From Bacteroidetes bacterium GWF2_38_335 (lineage in GTDB: Bacteria; Bacteroidota; Bacteroidia; Bacteroidales; GWF2-38-335), in assembly GCA_001769535.1 (NCBI GenBank), contig MEOH01000004.1, positions 60,631-124,630 of the forward strand: a stretch of DNA of 64,000 nucleotides, in the 5' to 3' direction. The notes beneath the pieces were generated by a model. The model made no database searches, was not told the DNA's origin, and saw nothing but the letters and a program-made list of their open reading frames with translations. The stretch's first letter is position 1. Each line of letters begins with the position of its first letter. Below, piece by piece: positions 43,290 through 53,256 of this stretch. The position numbers and the translations under genes are program-made.

Positions 43290-43916
43290 TCAAATTTTTA
43301 TCCCCAGCGCTTCCCCAATCTCGCCCTCCAGGAACAATGTGCGCATCCCAGTTCTGCGTGCGCCTTTGATGTTTTCGAAGGTGTCGTCGATGAATAAAGT
43401 TTCTTTGGGGTTGAGGTTTTTTTCACGCAACACCCGCTTGTAAATTTCTGTGTCGGGCTTGGCCATGCCCATCTCAAATGAGAACCAGGTGTGCTCGAAC
43501 AAATCCGCGAAATCAAGTTTGTGCACCCTTTTGAGCTCAGCGCTGTAATGATCGAAATGGATTTTATTGGTGTTGCTCAGTAAAAAGAGCCGGTATTTTC
43601 CCTTCAGACTTTTCAGCAGCTCTATTCGGTGTGCCGGAATATCGAGCAAAAGCTGGTTCCAGGCATGGTCAAATTGATCACTGCTGATGTTTATTCCGGT
43701 CATTTTTCTTAATCCGGATCTGAAGTCATCCGGACTGATATCGCCGGTTTCGAGGCGGTAAAAAACCGGAATCAGTTCTTCTTCTGTAAAACGTTTTTCA
43801 AGATCGGCAATTCCCAAACCGCAAAACGCTTTGTATGTCCGCTCAAAATCGAGATTGATCAATACGCCGCCAAAATCGAAAATTATATTCTTAATTCCCC
43901 CCAAAACTGTGCTCAT
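43290..43916 (-). CDS. HAD-superfamily phosphatase
   Basis: A 208-residue HAD subfamily IA hydrolase. Motif I is IFDFGGVLINLD, with the nucleophile Asp and the G-G form seen in YihX-like enzymes; motif II is LLSNTNK; motif III Lys is in GMAKPDTEIY; and motif IV is LFIDDTFENIKGA. The helical cap lies between motifs I and II. It is divergent from mtnA with 45 nt between, and a -7-like TATTTTTG is present on the minus strand (43938-43945). The adjacent methionine-salvage gene raises the possibility of a sugar-phosphate substrate, but this is speculative. Confidence 0.93.
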   Translation of the reverse strand: MSTVLGGIKNIIFDFGGVLINLDFERTYKAFCGLGIADLEKRFTEEELIPVFYRLETGDISPDDFRSGLRKMTGINISSDQFDHAWNQLLLDIPAHRIELLKSLKGKYRLFLLSNTNKIHFDHYSAELKRVHKLDFADLFEHTWFSFEMGMAKPDTEIYKRVLREKNLNPKETLFIDDTFENIKGARRTGMRTLFLEGEIGEALGIKI

Positions 43917-43961
43917 ATTTTTGTAATTTTACGGCACAAAAATACAAATTGAAGTGGAGAT

Positions 43962-45044
43962 ATGAATATCCGTGGGAAACATTTTACTGCCGTTTGGCTC
44001 AATCACGACAAAAAAAGCATCAGCATCATCAACCAGCTGTTACTGCCATTTAACTTTGAGATAAAGGAACTGGAATCGTTGGATGATGTATATTTTGCCA
44101 TAAAAAACATGGAGGTGCGGGGCGCACCGCTTATCGGTATCACTGCTGCATTCGGAATGTATCTTGCCTGTCTGCACAGCTCAAAGGAATCTGAAATACG
44201 CAAAAAGGCCGAATACCTTAAATCTTCCCGTCCCACCGCCGTAAACCTCATGTGGGCTGTGGATAACGTATGCAATGCTGCCCTCGGGGCACAAAATATG
44301 CAGAAAGCTGCTCTTGACAAGGCAATGGAGATTTTCAACTCCGAAATCGAAAACTGCAGGCTGATAGGCGAGTACGGTCTGCCCATCATCGAGGAAATCA
44401 GTAAGCGGAAAAACGGCGAAACGGTAAACATTCTCACCCATTGCAATGCGGGCTGGATTGCCTGCGGCGATTATGGCACTGCCACTGCTCCCATTTACCT
44501 TGCTCACGACAGGGGAATAAAAGTCCATGTGTGGGTCGACGAAACCCGTCCGCGCAACCAGGGCGCCCGCCTCACCGCATGGGAACTCAAAGAGCACGGC
44601 ATCGACTGCACCATCATCCCCGACAATACCGGCGGACATCTGATGCAGCATGGAATGGTTGACATGGCAATAGTTGGTTCAGACCGCACAACTGCTACCG
44701 GCGATGTAGCCAATAAAATAGGCACCTACCTCAAGGCACTTGCTGCCTTCGACAACAAAATACCTTTTTATGTAGCACTGCCCTCATCCACCATTGATTT
44801 TTCAATCAGCGACGGAATAAAACAAATAGAAATTGAAACCAGATGCGACAGTGAGGTCAAATATATGGAAGGGCTCATCAACGGACGGCTTGAAAAAATG
44901 CTTATCATGCCCGAGAAGGCAAAAATCGCAAACTATGGCTTTGATGTCACTCCGGCTCGCCTGGTCACTGCCATCATCACCGAAAGGGGAATCTGTAAAG
45001 CCGATGCAGGTTCAATAAAAAAATTGTTTCCTGAAAAATTCTGA
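43962..45044 (+). CDS. mtnA: Methylthioribose-1-phosphate isomerase
   Basis: A 360-residue enzyme that converts 5-methylthioribose-1-phosphate to the ribulose form in methionine salvage. The family is eIF2B-related. RGAPLIGITAAFGMYLA near residue 50, HCNAGWIACGDYGTA near residue 160 (catalytic Cys) and VGSDRTTATGDVANKIGTY near 240 (catalytic Asp) are present. No other salvage gene is adjacent, so the pathway must be scattered. Its stop is followed by the R5 palindrome shared with the convergent peptidase gene. Confidence 0.95.
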   Translation: MNIRGKHFTAVWLNHDKKSISIINQLLLPFNFEIKELESLDDVYFAIKNMEVRGAPLIGITAAFGMYLACLHSSKESEIRKKAEYLKSSRPTAVNLMWAVDNVCNAALGAQNMQKAALDKAMEIFNSEIENCRLIGEYGLPIIEEISKRKNGETVNILTHCNAGWIACGDYGTATAPIYLAHDRGIKVHVWVDETRPRNQGARLTAWELKEHGIDCTIIPDNTGGHLMQHGMVDMAIVGSDRTTATGDVANKIGTYLKALAAFDNKIPFYVALPSSTIDFSISDGIKQIEIETRCDSEVKYMEGLINGRLEKMLIMPEKAKIANYGFDVTPARLVTAIITERGICKADAGSIKKLFPEKF

Positions 45045-45069
45045 TCATAGAATATTCCGGGGAAAAAAT

Positions 45070-45109
45070 AAGCCGCGAACCCACTAAAACATTAGCGCAT
45101 TCGCGGCTT
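45070..45109. terminator. R5 palindrome between mtnA and M16 gene
   Basis: AAGCCGCGAA (45070-45079) faces TTCGCGGCTT (45100-45109), enclosing ATTAGCGCATTCGC as in the 42248-42282 copy. It sits between convergent stops and is likely a bidirectional terminator. Confidence 0.55.
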
Positions 45110-45129
45110 AAAAGGTTATGCTTTGCAGC

Positions 45130-47940
45130 TTAATTAGCAGGTTTCAAAACCACCCTTACATAATTATCATATTTCAGATATTTTTGTGCGGCAGCTTTCA
45201 AACTCTCAATACTCATTTCTTTAACGATGGTTTCGTATTTCAGGAATTCATCGGTTTTGTCACCATGGAAATCAAACCCTTTTAGCTGTGTAAGCCAGAA
45301 ATCATTTTCCCTCAGTGAGGTTTCCCTTTCCCTTAACAGTTTTTCCTTTACTTTGCCAAGGTCTACGTCGGATGGACCATCGCTGATGAGTTTGTCAATT
45401 TCAACAAAAACACCTTTTGTAAGTGGTTCCACGTTTTCGGGTGAGCACCCGAAATAAACCATGAAAGCATAGGTTTGTACCGGATAATGGTTCATCTGCG
45501 GATAAGCGCCAATGGAGTACACACCTGATTTATCTTCTCTTATTGATTCCAGAAGTTTGGTGCTCAGTACTTCGCCCAGAGCTTTGATTTCAAGACGGGT
45601 TTTGTATTCCCATGGCATATCACCGTTTATATCCATAAAAACAACGGCCTTGGGTTCTTTACCTTTCAGAACTTCTTTTTTCACAACCCCTTTTGGAGTT
45701 CTGATGTTCAGATCCTTGAAGGTTTCAGTGCGGCTGGCAACCGGAAGTCCGCCCAAATAAGTTTCAATAAGTGGTTTTGCAGTTTTCAGGTCAATATTTC
45801 CTACAAAATAGAAAGTGAATCCTGAAGGATCGCCAAATCTTTCCTTGTAAATTTTAAATGCCTTGCTGAGGTCGGCTTCCTTAAGTTTTTCCTCGTTCAT
45901 GGGCAGTCTGCGCGGGTGATACTGTGCAAGTACGCACTGCAGGGTGTCCCTGAAATTTTCTTCGGGGTTTTCGGCCCTGTTCTGATAGTAACCTTTCATC
46001 CTTTCAACATAGGCGTCAAAGGCAGTCTGGCTCTTGCGGGGTTTAGTAATATAAAGGTGGGCAAGCTGCAGCATGGTTTCAAAGTCATTTACCGAGCATG
46101 TTCCCTTTAAACCTTCCTCAATTTCGTCAATATAAGGGTAAACAGAAACTGATTTATCAGAAAGATATTTATCAAGTTCAATCTTGTCGAATTCACCAAC
46201 ACCGGCTTCCATGATTACGTCAGCTGCAATGCTTGCAGAAACTTCGTCTTTATCGGAGTACAGTGAAGTGCCGCCGAAACTGAAAGCAGACATCTGTATT
46301 TCGTCATCTTTGAAATTGGTTTGCTTAATTACCACTTTCACGCCGTTTTTCAGGGTCCATTTTTCAAATGCCAGCTCCTTGTTTTTTTCTTTGGCTTCAA
46401 CCTTGGTTGCCACAGGTTTCTGAGCAATGAGGGGTTTGTCAATCACCTTGTCGACGTACGCATCAATTTTGCGTGTTTTCACCTCGGTGAGAAGTTTCAA
46501 AACCTCATCTTTTGTAGGTAAGGCAACACCTTCTTTTTCAGGGGCGCTGATGATTACCACAAGATTTTCGTCGGTGATCCACTGGGCAGCAAATTTATTC
46601 ACATCTTCGAGAGTGATGGTTGGCATTAGCTGCTGATAAAGATTATATTCGTAATCGATACCCGGAGCAGGTTCCTTTGAAATCAGGAAGTTGGCTTTAT
46701 ATTCCTCAACATATTTGATGGATTCGAGTTTGTCTTTTTCCTTAAACTGTTTTTCAATCTCACGCAAAAGGGCTTTTTTCTCCCTTTCAAGTTCGGTTGC
46801 TGTGAAACCGTGGCGTTTTACCCTTTCGTTTTCCACAACGATGGCTTCCATACCGCGGGTAAGTTTTTCGTTTGTGGTGGCAGCGATAGACATGAAAACG
46901 CTTTTTGGGCCCAGAAAGTTGGTGAAAGCACCTACGCCGTACATAAACGGAGGATCGGGCTGAAGAGTCATTTCAGTAAGCCTTTTGTTAAGCATGGAAT
47001 TATACAGACTGTGTGCGATGCCGGTTTTATAGTCCTCAACTGTTTTCTTGATGAACATGGGATGTTTGTAATACATTTGAACGGTGGCACCCGGAGCTTC
47101 CTTGTCGGTGGTTATTTCAACTACCGGCTCGGCATGGTCAGGAATTTCGGGGTAGGTGGCCGGACGACCGTTAACTGTTTTTGGATGATCATTAAACAGT
47201 TTTTTAATTTTTTCTTCAACGACCTTAACATCAAAATCGCCTACAATGATAAGTGCCATGAGCTCGGGACGATACCAGTCGCGGTAAAATTTTCTGAGTG
47301 TTTCATGTTCGCAGCTGTCGATAACAGACATCAGTCCGACCGGCAAACGATTGGCATATTTTGATCCTTTAAAAAGAGCGGGAATCATTTTTTGCATCAT
47401 TCTGTACTGAGCGCCCTGGTTCATTCTCCATTCTTCATGGATAATACCGCGTTCCTTGTCAATTTCTTCACCTTCGAAAGAAACGTTAAAAGCCCAGTCG
47501 TACAAAACCAGAATACCTTTGTCAAGGAATTCGGGGTTTTCGAGGGGCACGGTAATACCATAAACAGTTTCATCGAAACTGGTATAGGCATTAACTTCGG
47601 CGCCAAATTTCATGCCGATGGACTCGAGATAGCTGATCAGCTCGTGTTTCGGGAAGTTTTTTGTTCCGTTAAAAGCCATGTGCTCACAAAAGTGTGCCAG
47701 ACCCTGCTGGTCATCATCTTCCATGATTGATCCGGCACCAACAGCAAGGTTCAGTTCGGCCCTGTTTTTAGGGTTTTCATTGTGCCTGATGTAATAGGTC
47801 ATGCCGTTGTCAAGTTTTCCGTATACAACATCCTTGTCGAGCGGCAGCGGATCCTGAAGGTTAACGGGCGTTTGTGCAAATAGTCCCGTAACAGATAAAA
47901 TAAGGGTTAAGCAGAGAATTTTAATTTTTAATTTTTCCAT
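45130..47940 (-). CDS. M16 family zinc metallopeptidase (PqqL-like)
   Basis: A 936-residue secreted peptidase with two M16 halves. The signal peptide ends GLFAQ. The inverted zinc motif HFCEH (HxxEH) is near residue 78, with the distal Glu supplied by the following helix; the GAEVNAYTSFDETVY segment is typical. The second half (from about residue 520) is catalytically inactive but completes the clamshell chamber. I start at MEKLKIKILCL because a -7 box (TACTTTTG, complement of 47972-47979) lies downstream of the longer 48003 start, ruling that start out. Related proteins degrade or import peptides. The gene stands alone. Confidence 0.93.
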   Translation of the reverse strand: MEKLKIKILCLTLILSVTGLFAQTPVNLQDPLPLDKDVVYGKLDNGMTYYIRHNENPKNRAELNLAVGAGSIMEDDDQQGLAHFCEHMAFNGTKNFPKHELISYLESIGMKFGAEVNAYTSFDETVYGITVPLENPEFLDKGILVLYDWAFNVSFEGEEIDKERGIIHEEWRMNQGAQYRMMQKMIPALFKGSKYANRLPVGLMSVIDSCEHETLRKFYRDWYRPELMALIIVGDFDVKVVEEKIKKLFNDHPKTVNGRPATYPEIPDHAEPVVEITTDKEAPGATVQMYYKHPMFIKKTVEDYKTGIAHSLYNSMLNKRLTEMTLQPDPPFMYGVGAFTNFLGPKSVFMSIAATTNEKLTRGMEAIVVENERVKRHGFTATELEREKKALLREIEKQFKEKDKLESIKYVEEYKANFLISKEPAPGIDYEYNLYQQLMPTITLEDVNKFAAQWITDENLVVIISAPEKEGVALPTKDEVLKLLTEVKTRKIDAYVDKVIDKPLIAQKPVATKVEAKEKNKELAFEKWTLKNGVKVVIKQTNFKDDEIQMSAFSFGGTSLYSDKDEVSASIAADVIMEAGVGEFDKIELDKYLSDKSVSVYPYIDEIEEGLKGTCSVNDFETMLQLAHLYITKPRKSQTAFDAYVERMKGYYQNRAENPEENFRDTLQCVLAQYHPRRLPMNEEKLKEADLSKAFKIYKERFGDPSGFTFYFVGNIDLKTAKPLIETYLGGLPVASRTETFKDLNIRTPKGVVKKEVLKGKEPKAVVFMDINGDMPWEYKTRLEIKALGEVLSTKLLESIREDKSGVYSIGAYPQMNHYPVQTYAFMVYFGCSPENVEPLTKGVFVEIDKLISDGPSDVDLGKVKEKLLRERETSLRENDFWLTQLKGFDFHGDKTDEFLKYETIVKEMSIESLKAAAQKYLKYDNYVRVVLKPAN

Positions 47941-47971
47941 ATTTATCATTGAGTTATTAAATTCATTTCGA

Positions 47972-47979
47972 CAAAAGTA
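47972..47979 (-). promoter_or_regulatory. -7 box of the M16 peptidase gene
   Basis: TACTTTTG on the minus strand, with an ATTG-like -33 about 21 nt further upstream. Transcription would begin near 47965, giving a leader of about 25 nt before the start at 47940. Confidence 0.45.
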
Positions 47980-48003
47980 ATGGAATTTTATTTCCAATTG
48001 CAA

Positions 48004-48410
48004 TACCTATGTATGTTATATGTAGCGTATGGTATAAATTAACCCATTTTAACTTTTAGTTAGGGTTTCCTTAAGGAATGAATTTAAGCAATTCATAGGG
48101 TTTTTTACAATTCAGGTAAAATATCTATAGGATATTATCCAAAAATGGATTGTTTTTCATTCATAAATATTAAATTTGAAAAAATGATTGCCTGTATTTG
48201 TTCAATGATGATTTTGCTGATTAGTTCTTAGGTGTTATATTAAATGGAAAGGGAGTAAATTCAAGCGCCTGTGGTTTAAGTAGTTGATTCTTAAAAACAG
48301 CCGCTTGATTATGAATCAGCAGAAAAATGAATAAATCAAAGCATTCAGACATTGGAAAGGTTCATTCGATCGGGTTGATGATATTATGGCTGTCGGAATA
48401 AAATTATTAA
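48004..48410. other. Intergenic region with no recognised feature
   Basis: About 400 AT-rich bases between the divergent M16 peptidase and TPR-phosphatase genes. I see no conserved ORF, repeat-family copy or RNA gene here. A promoter for the downstream gene must lie in it, but no box is convincing. Confidence 0.5.
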
Positions 48411-50630
48411 ATGAAGAAAGCACTTTTTATACTCCTTGTTTTTTGCACCCTGTTTGTCTTTTCAAACCGTACAGACAGTCTGTTAATCAGTGCATCAAAA
48501 GAAAAGTCGGAAGCCAAAAAACTTAAGCAAATGATGCTGGCTTTTGAAATGGCTTTCAACAGCAATGATCTAATGCAGGCAAATGAAATAGCTTTGAAGA
48601 TCAGAAAAATCTTTTCTGATCCCGGACCTGATTTTTATTTTTCACTGGCAACATTAAAAGATCATGTCAATGAACTTGATTCAGCCGTGTACTTTTATTC
48701 AATAACTGCAGAGCTGTACAGAGAAATTAACAAGCCTGAAAACGCACTTTATGCTGAAGCCCAGAAGGGGTATGTTTATTACAAACAGGCAAAATACGAG
48801 GAAGCACTTCAAATTGAAATGGAGGTGTTTAAAACCTCCGAAAAAAAAGGTTTTAAACCGGTTATTGCCAAATCATCCATGTATATTGGATATGTTCTGC
48901 GCGACCAGTCTGATTTTAAAAAAGCACTGAAATATTTCAAGATGGCCTCAAAATATGCAGAGGAAATCGGTGATAGAAATATATTTTGTGCCTGCCTGAA
49001 TGAAACAGGCAACATTTATAATATGCTTCAGGAATATGAAAAGGCCTTGGAGTTTCATCTTGAGGCCATGGAATGTCAGAAGGAGGGAGGGGAAGATGTT
49101 TCTATGGGATACATATACAACGACATTGGCAACGATTATCTATTTCTTGATAATATTGAGGAAGCTTTGAAGTATTTTTATTTATCACTGAATATTGGCC
49201 GGAAATTTGAAAACAAACAAATAATCATTGTGACCAATCTTAATATTGGTACTATATTAAATTCACGGGCTAAATATGGCGAAGCACTGAATTGTTTAGA
49301 TGAGGCATTGAATGAATCAGTAAAACTTAACCTGAAACAATATGTGGCTTCTGTTTGTGAGGTAATCAGCCAATCGTATGCTGGCATGAAAAATTTTGAA
49401 AAAGCTTATGAGTATCACATCCTGTTCAAGCAATACAATGATTCGGTGTTTAATGAAGAAAAAGCGGGCAAGCTTGCCGAACTCAATACCCTGTTTGAAA
49501 CAGAAATGATGAACCGCGAAAACGAATTGCTAAAAAAGGACAATAACCTGAAAGATCTTGAAAATAAGAGACAAAGTCAGCTTATTAATTCACTGATTAT
49601 CGGATCCATTGTTTTCACTGCTTTTTTAATAGTGATAGTTGTGTTGTTTTTCCAGAAAAAGAAAGCAAATATTTTACTTGAAAAACAAAACAAGGAAATA
49701 AGAGAACAAAAGGAAGAGATATCCAAAAAAAATGAGGAACTCCTTCAACAACAGGAGGAAATTCGTGCTATTAACGACCAGCTTAGTCTGGCCTTTTCTG
49801 AACTCACCTCAAAAAACACTGACATTATTCAAAGTATTGAATATGCCCAAACCATTCAGCAGGCAATTCTGCCCGATCAGCAGGCCGTTGATATGGTTTT
49901 TCCCGAAAACTTCATTTTTCACAGGCCAAAGGATATCATCGGAGGAGATTTTTACTGGGTTTTTAAAAATGAAAATTATCGTTGCTTTGTGGCTGCCGAT
50001 TGCACCGGACATGGTGTTCCCGGAGCCATGATGTCCATGCTTGGGGTATCATTTCTGAACGAAATTGCCGCGCAAAACATTTCAGATACCGGAAAAATAC
50101 TCAATATTCTGCGTGAAAAAATTATTGAAACCCTTAAGCAAAAACACGATAAGAAGACAAAAGACGGAATGGATCTTTCAATTTGTATTTTCAGCAATAA
50201 TACCCGTACCATGAGTTTTTCGGGTGCAAACAACCCTGTTTTTATTGTGCCCTCACAAATGGAAAATTCTTATTCTGAGTCAAATGAAAAAATAAAACAA
50301 AGAGACGGGCTTTTCGAATTGACGCCTGATAAAATGCCCATCGGAATACACGTCAACCGGGATGTGCCCTTTTTTACCGTGACCTGCTCCTATAACCCGG
50401 GCGATATGCTGTATCTTTCTTCCGACGGGTTTGCAGATCAGTTCGGAGGTTCAGACGATATTCGCACAGCAAGAAAATACATGAACAAAAAACTCCGCGA
50501 ATTATTTGTTTCCATTGCTCAGGCAGGTCTGGCTGAGCAGAAAACACTACTTGAAAAGGAGTTTTATAATTGGAAAGGACAGCTCGGCCAGATTGATGAT
50601 GTGCTGGTGGTGGGAATAAGATTAACATAA
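48411..50630 (+). CDS. TPR sensor with SpoIIE-type PP2C phosphatase
   Basis: A 739-residue membrane-anchored signalling protein. A signal peptide (LVFCTLFVFS) leads into about eight TPR units (residues 30-340; YEEALQIEMEV, FKKALKYFKMA, YEKALEFHLEA). A single transmembrane helix (INSLIIGSIVFTAFLIVIVV, near 400) and a coiled coil (LLEKQNKEIREQKEEISKK) connect to the cytoplasmic SpoIIE/PP2C catalytic domain. There RPKDIIGGDFYW, FVAADCTGHGVPGAMMSM, GMDLSICIF and QIDDVLVVGI give the metal-binding Asp residues. Such proteins usually dephosphorylate anti-anti-sigma factors, but none is encoded nearby. Its TPR part probably senses something in the periplasm. Confidence 0.93.
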   Translation: MKKALFILLVFCTLFVFSNRTDSLLISASKEKSEAKKLKQMMLAFEMAFNSNDLMQANEIALKIRKIFSDPGPDFYFSLATLKDHVNELDSAVYFYSITAELYREINKPENALYAEAQKGYVYYKQAKYEEALQIEMEVFKTSEKKGFKPVIAKSSMYIGYVLRDQSDFKKALKYFKMASKYAEEIGDRNIFCACLNETGNIYNMLQEYEKALEFHLEAMECQKEGGEDVSMGYIYNDIGNDYLFLDNIEEALKYFYLSLNIGRKFENKQIIIVTNLNIGTILNSRAKYGEALNCLDEALNESVKLNLKQYVASVCEVISQSYAGMKNFEKAYEYHILFKQYNDSVFNEEKAGKLAELNTLFETEMMNRENELLKKDNNLKDLENKRQSQLINSLIIGSIVFTAFLIVIVVLFFQKKKANILLEKQNKEIREQKEEISKKNEELLQQQEEIRAINDQLSLAFSELTSKNTDIIQSIEYAQTIQQAILPDQQAVDMVFPENFIFHRPKDIIGGDFYWVFKNENYRCFVAADCTGHGVPGAMMSMLGVSFLNEIAAQNISDTGKILNILREKIIETLKQKHDKKTKDGMDLSICIFSNNTRTMSFSGANNPVFIVPSQMENSYSESNEKIKQRDGLFELTPDKMPIGIHVNRDVPFFTVTCSYNPGDMLYLSSDGFADQFGGSDDIRTARKYMNKKLRELFVSIAQAGLAEQKTLLEKEFYNWKGQLGQIDDVLVVGIRLT

Positions 50631-50746
50631 ACCTGTGCATAATTATTTCCAATTCTCCCCGTTAATAATATGGTGTATAATGAAAATAAATGTATTTTTG
50701 TGATCAAAATTTATTATATTAATCATTATTAGAGGATTAGAATAAG

Positions 50747-51646
50747 ATGACAACGGGTTCGGATAAAAATAATTCTGGGAAATCACTGCTGATAATACTG
50801 CTTTTTGTCTTTATTATCAATTCAATAGTTGCGTGGTATATGTACTACATGGAATTACAAAATAAACAGGAAACCATTGTACAGGTTGAAACCATTGCCA
50901 GCGAAAAAGAAGAATTGAAGCAGGAATATGAAGATTTACTGGGCGCTTATGACAAGCTCATTGCGGAAAACGGAGCAGTTAAAGATGAGCTTGGAGCCGA
51001 AAAATCAAGGGTTGAAGAACTGCTTGAGGAACTTAAAACCACCAAATCATCCAATTATGCACGCATCAAGGAACTGAAAACCGAACTTGAAACCATGCGC
51101 AGCATACTTCAGAGTTTTGTAAGACAAATTGATTCACTCAACACTATAAACCAGGAACTTACTGCCGAAAATATTAAGGTAATTACTGAAAATATTGAGA
51201 TGAAATCAAAGAATGAATCTCTCACCACCGAAAAAAATAAACTAACCGAACAGGTTGAGGTGGCCAAAGTTGTAAAGGCTAGAAGCATTCAGGTCGTGCC
51301 CATGAATGAAAAGGGCAAGGAAAGAGATAAAGCCGATAAGGTTGCCCGAATAAAAATCAGTATGATTCTCAGCGAAAACGACCTCATAGATCCGGGAAGC
51401 AGAAATGTTTACATCAGGATTGCCCGACCCGATCAGATTGTCCTTGCTACAAATGAGGATGACTTGTTCTCCTATGGCGGCAGCAAAATTATTTATTCCG
51501 AAAAGAAACAGGTGGATTATCAGGGAAAGGATACGGATTTCTTCCTCTTCTGGAACAAAGATCAGGAACTGATTCCGGGCACGTACCACCTGGATATATT
51601 TATGGATGGTAGTCTGATAGGAAACGCTACGTTCTCCCTGAAATAA
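50747..51646 (+). CDS. Coiled-coil membrane-anchored protein of unknown function
   Basis: A 299-residue protein with one N-terminal transmembrane helix (LLIILLFVFIINSIVAWYMY, residues 14-34) followed by a long coiled coil (about residues 38-175, rich in ELK and EENG heptads). A C-terminal beta-rich domain (about 185-299) contains KISMILSENDLIDPGSRNVYIRI and ends FMDGSLIGNATFSLK. A -7-like TATTTTTG lies at 50693-50700, 46 nt upstream of the start. I recognise no named family. The layout fits an envelope protein projecting a small globular domain. Confidence 0.8.
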   Translation: MTTGSDKNNSGKSLLIILLFVFIINSIVAWYMYYMELQNKQETIVQVETIASEKEELKQEYEDLLGAYDKLIAENGAVKDELGAEKSRVEELLEELKTTKSSNYARIKELKTELETMRSILQSFVRQIDSLNTINQELTAENIKVITENIEMKSKNESLTTEKNKLTEQVEVAKVVKARSIQVVPMNEKGKERDKADKVARIKISMILSENDLIDPGSRNVYIRIARPDQIVLATNEDDLFSYGGSKIIYSEKKQVDYQGKDTDFFLFWNKDQELIPGTYHLDIFMDGSLIGNATFSLK

Positions 51647-51759
51647 ACCCGTCTGATTTTTTTCTACAGATTTATCTGCTATTTCATTTATCAGCACTAT
51701 AGTTTTATTCCGTCCCGATAAAATTGTAATTTTACTTTTTTGAAAGAATACTTTTGAAG

Positions 51760-53256
51760 ATGAAAACCCATATATCATTCATTTATAACGGAAAAGATGT
51801 CGCCATCGATTTTAGGAAAACGCCTTTCAAGCCTTCCACAACTGTTCTGAATTGGATCAGGTTGTACGAAGGTCAGAAAGATGTAAAGGAAGGTTGTGCC
51901 GAAGGCGATTGCGGTGCTTGCACCGTGGTTGTTGCCGAAACTTCCGGAGACGGGAAAAGCTTGCGCTACAAAGCTGTCAACTCCTGCCTCCTTTTTCTTC
52001 CCGCCCTCGACGGCAAAATGCTGATTACGGCAGCCGGAATTTCCCCGCTGAACCATGATGCCGAAAAACTTCATCCTGTTCAGAAAGCCATCGTGGATTC
52101 CCATGCCACCCAATGTGGGTTCTGCACTCCCGGCTTTGTCATGAGCTTATTTGCTCTGTACCATAAAATCGGAAAACATTCCGTTGATGAAATCAACAAT
52201 GCCCTGGCCGGAAACCTCTGCCGCTGCACCGGATACGATAGCATACGCAAAGCCACACTCGAGGCAATGAAAGGCAAAAGAGCCGATCATTATTCGTCAA
52301 ACGAAAAAATACTGGCAGCACAACTGAAAAAAATTCAGCCCGAGGATAACCTCCTTGCCGAAAACCACGGACAGCTTTATATCCGGCCGGTTTCCCTGAA
52401 AGAACTATTTGCTTTAAGAAAAAAATATCCTTTTTCAATTATTGTGAACGGATCAACTGACGTGGCACTGAAGCAAAGCAAACATTTCGAAACCCTCCCT
52501 GCTGTTCTGGATATCTCCGGAATAACCGACATTAAGTATTTAAAAACGAATAAAACCGGACTTGAATTTGGATCGGGCGTTTGCCTCGAAGATTTACGCC
52601 TGGCTGCGGAAAAAACTTTTCCACAAATGCATTCGCTGCTCTCGGTATTTGCTTCAAGGCAAATAAGAAACATGGCTACGGTTGGCGGAAACCTGGGCTC
52701 ATCCTCGCCCATCGGCGACACCCTTCCCCTGCTTATTGCTTGTGATGCCGAAATTATTGCCTTGTCCCCAAAAGGAAAAAGAACCATTCCTTCAGCTGAT
52801 TTTATCACAGGATACCGAAAAAATGCCTTGAAAAAAGATGAGATTATTTTTGGGGTTAATCTGCCGGTTCCGGCCAAAAATGAGCTTGTGGAATTCTATA
52901 AAGTGAGCAAGCGTCACGATATGGATATTTCAACGGTGAGCGGGGCTTTCAGACTGATTCTTAAAAAAGACGGAACGGTTGATTTGATAAATCTTGTTTT
53001 CGGCGGAATGGCCGATCGCACCAAAAAAGCTGAGAAAACAATGGCTTTTCTGACTGGTAAAAAATGGAACGAAGAAAATGTGAAAAAAGCCATGAAGATT
53101 TTGGAGAAAGAATTCACACCCCTCTCTGATGCCCGAAGCGGAGCCGAATTCAGAAATTCCGCCGCAGCAAATCTTCTAATGAAATTCCATGTACGGACAT
53201 GCCTCTGCATGTCCTCAGCCCTCTGCATGTCCGATTTAAATAATCCTAAAAAATGA
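51760..53256 (+). CDS. xdhA: Xanthine dehydrogenase small subunit (2Fe-2S and FAD)
   Basis: A 498-residue subunit that carries electrons from the molybdenum site to NAD+. The N-terminal plant-type 2Fe-2S domain has CAEGDCGACTVV, and the second cluster domain has CGFCTPGFVM and CRCTGYDSI (residues 1-165). The FAD-binding domain starts near 205 (NGSTDVALKQ) with NMATVGGNLGSSSPIGDTLP, and the CO-dehydrogenase flavoprotein C-terminal domain follows. The last 20 residues (FHVRTCLCMSSALCMSD) are encoded by a short repeat also found at 59961-59986 and are probably not ancestral. The start MKTHISFIYNGK is an ATG; an upstream TTG is not favoured. It overlaps xdhB by 4 nt. Confidence 0.93.
   Translation: MKTHISFIYNGKDVAIDFRKTPFKPSTTVLNWIRLYEGQKDVKEGCAEGDCGACTVVVAETSGDGKSLRYKAVNSCLLFLPALDGKMLITAAGISPLNHDAEKLHPVQKAIVDSHATQCGFCTPGFVMSLFALYHKIGKHSVDEINNALAGNLCRCTGYDSIRKATLEAMKGKRADHYSSNEKILAAQLKKIQPEDNLLAENHGQLYIRPVSLKELFALRKKYPFSIIVNGSTDVALKQSKHFETLPAVLDISGITDIKYLKTNKTGLEFGSGVCLEDLRLAAEKTFPQMHSLLSVFASRQIRNMATVGGNLGSSSPIGDTLPLLIACDAEIIALSPKGKRTIPSADFITGYRKNALKKDEIIFGVNLPVPAKNELVEFYKVSKRHDMDISTVSGAFRLILKKDGTVDLINLVFGGMADRTKKAEKTMAFLTGKKWNEENVKKAMKILEKEFTPLSDARSGAEFRNSAAANLLMKFHVRTCLCMSSALCMSDLNNPKK
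53190..53214. repeat. Short repeat R6 inside the xdhA 3' end
   Basis: TGTACGGACATGCCTCTGC plus ATGTCC here matches, in inverted orientation and with few changes, the intergenic sequence at 59961-59986 between aroA and aroB. In this copy it is translated as the C-terminal tail of XdhA. Confidence 0.55.

Noticed and set aside
47941..48003. Longer N-terminus of the M16 peptidase
   Set aside because: It would place 21 aromatic and basic residues before a normal signal peptide and lies across the probable -7 box.
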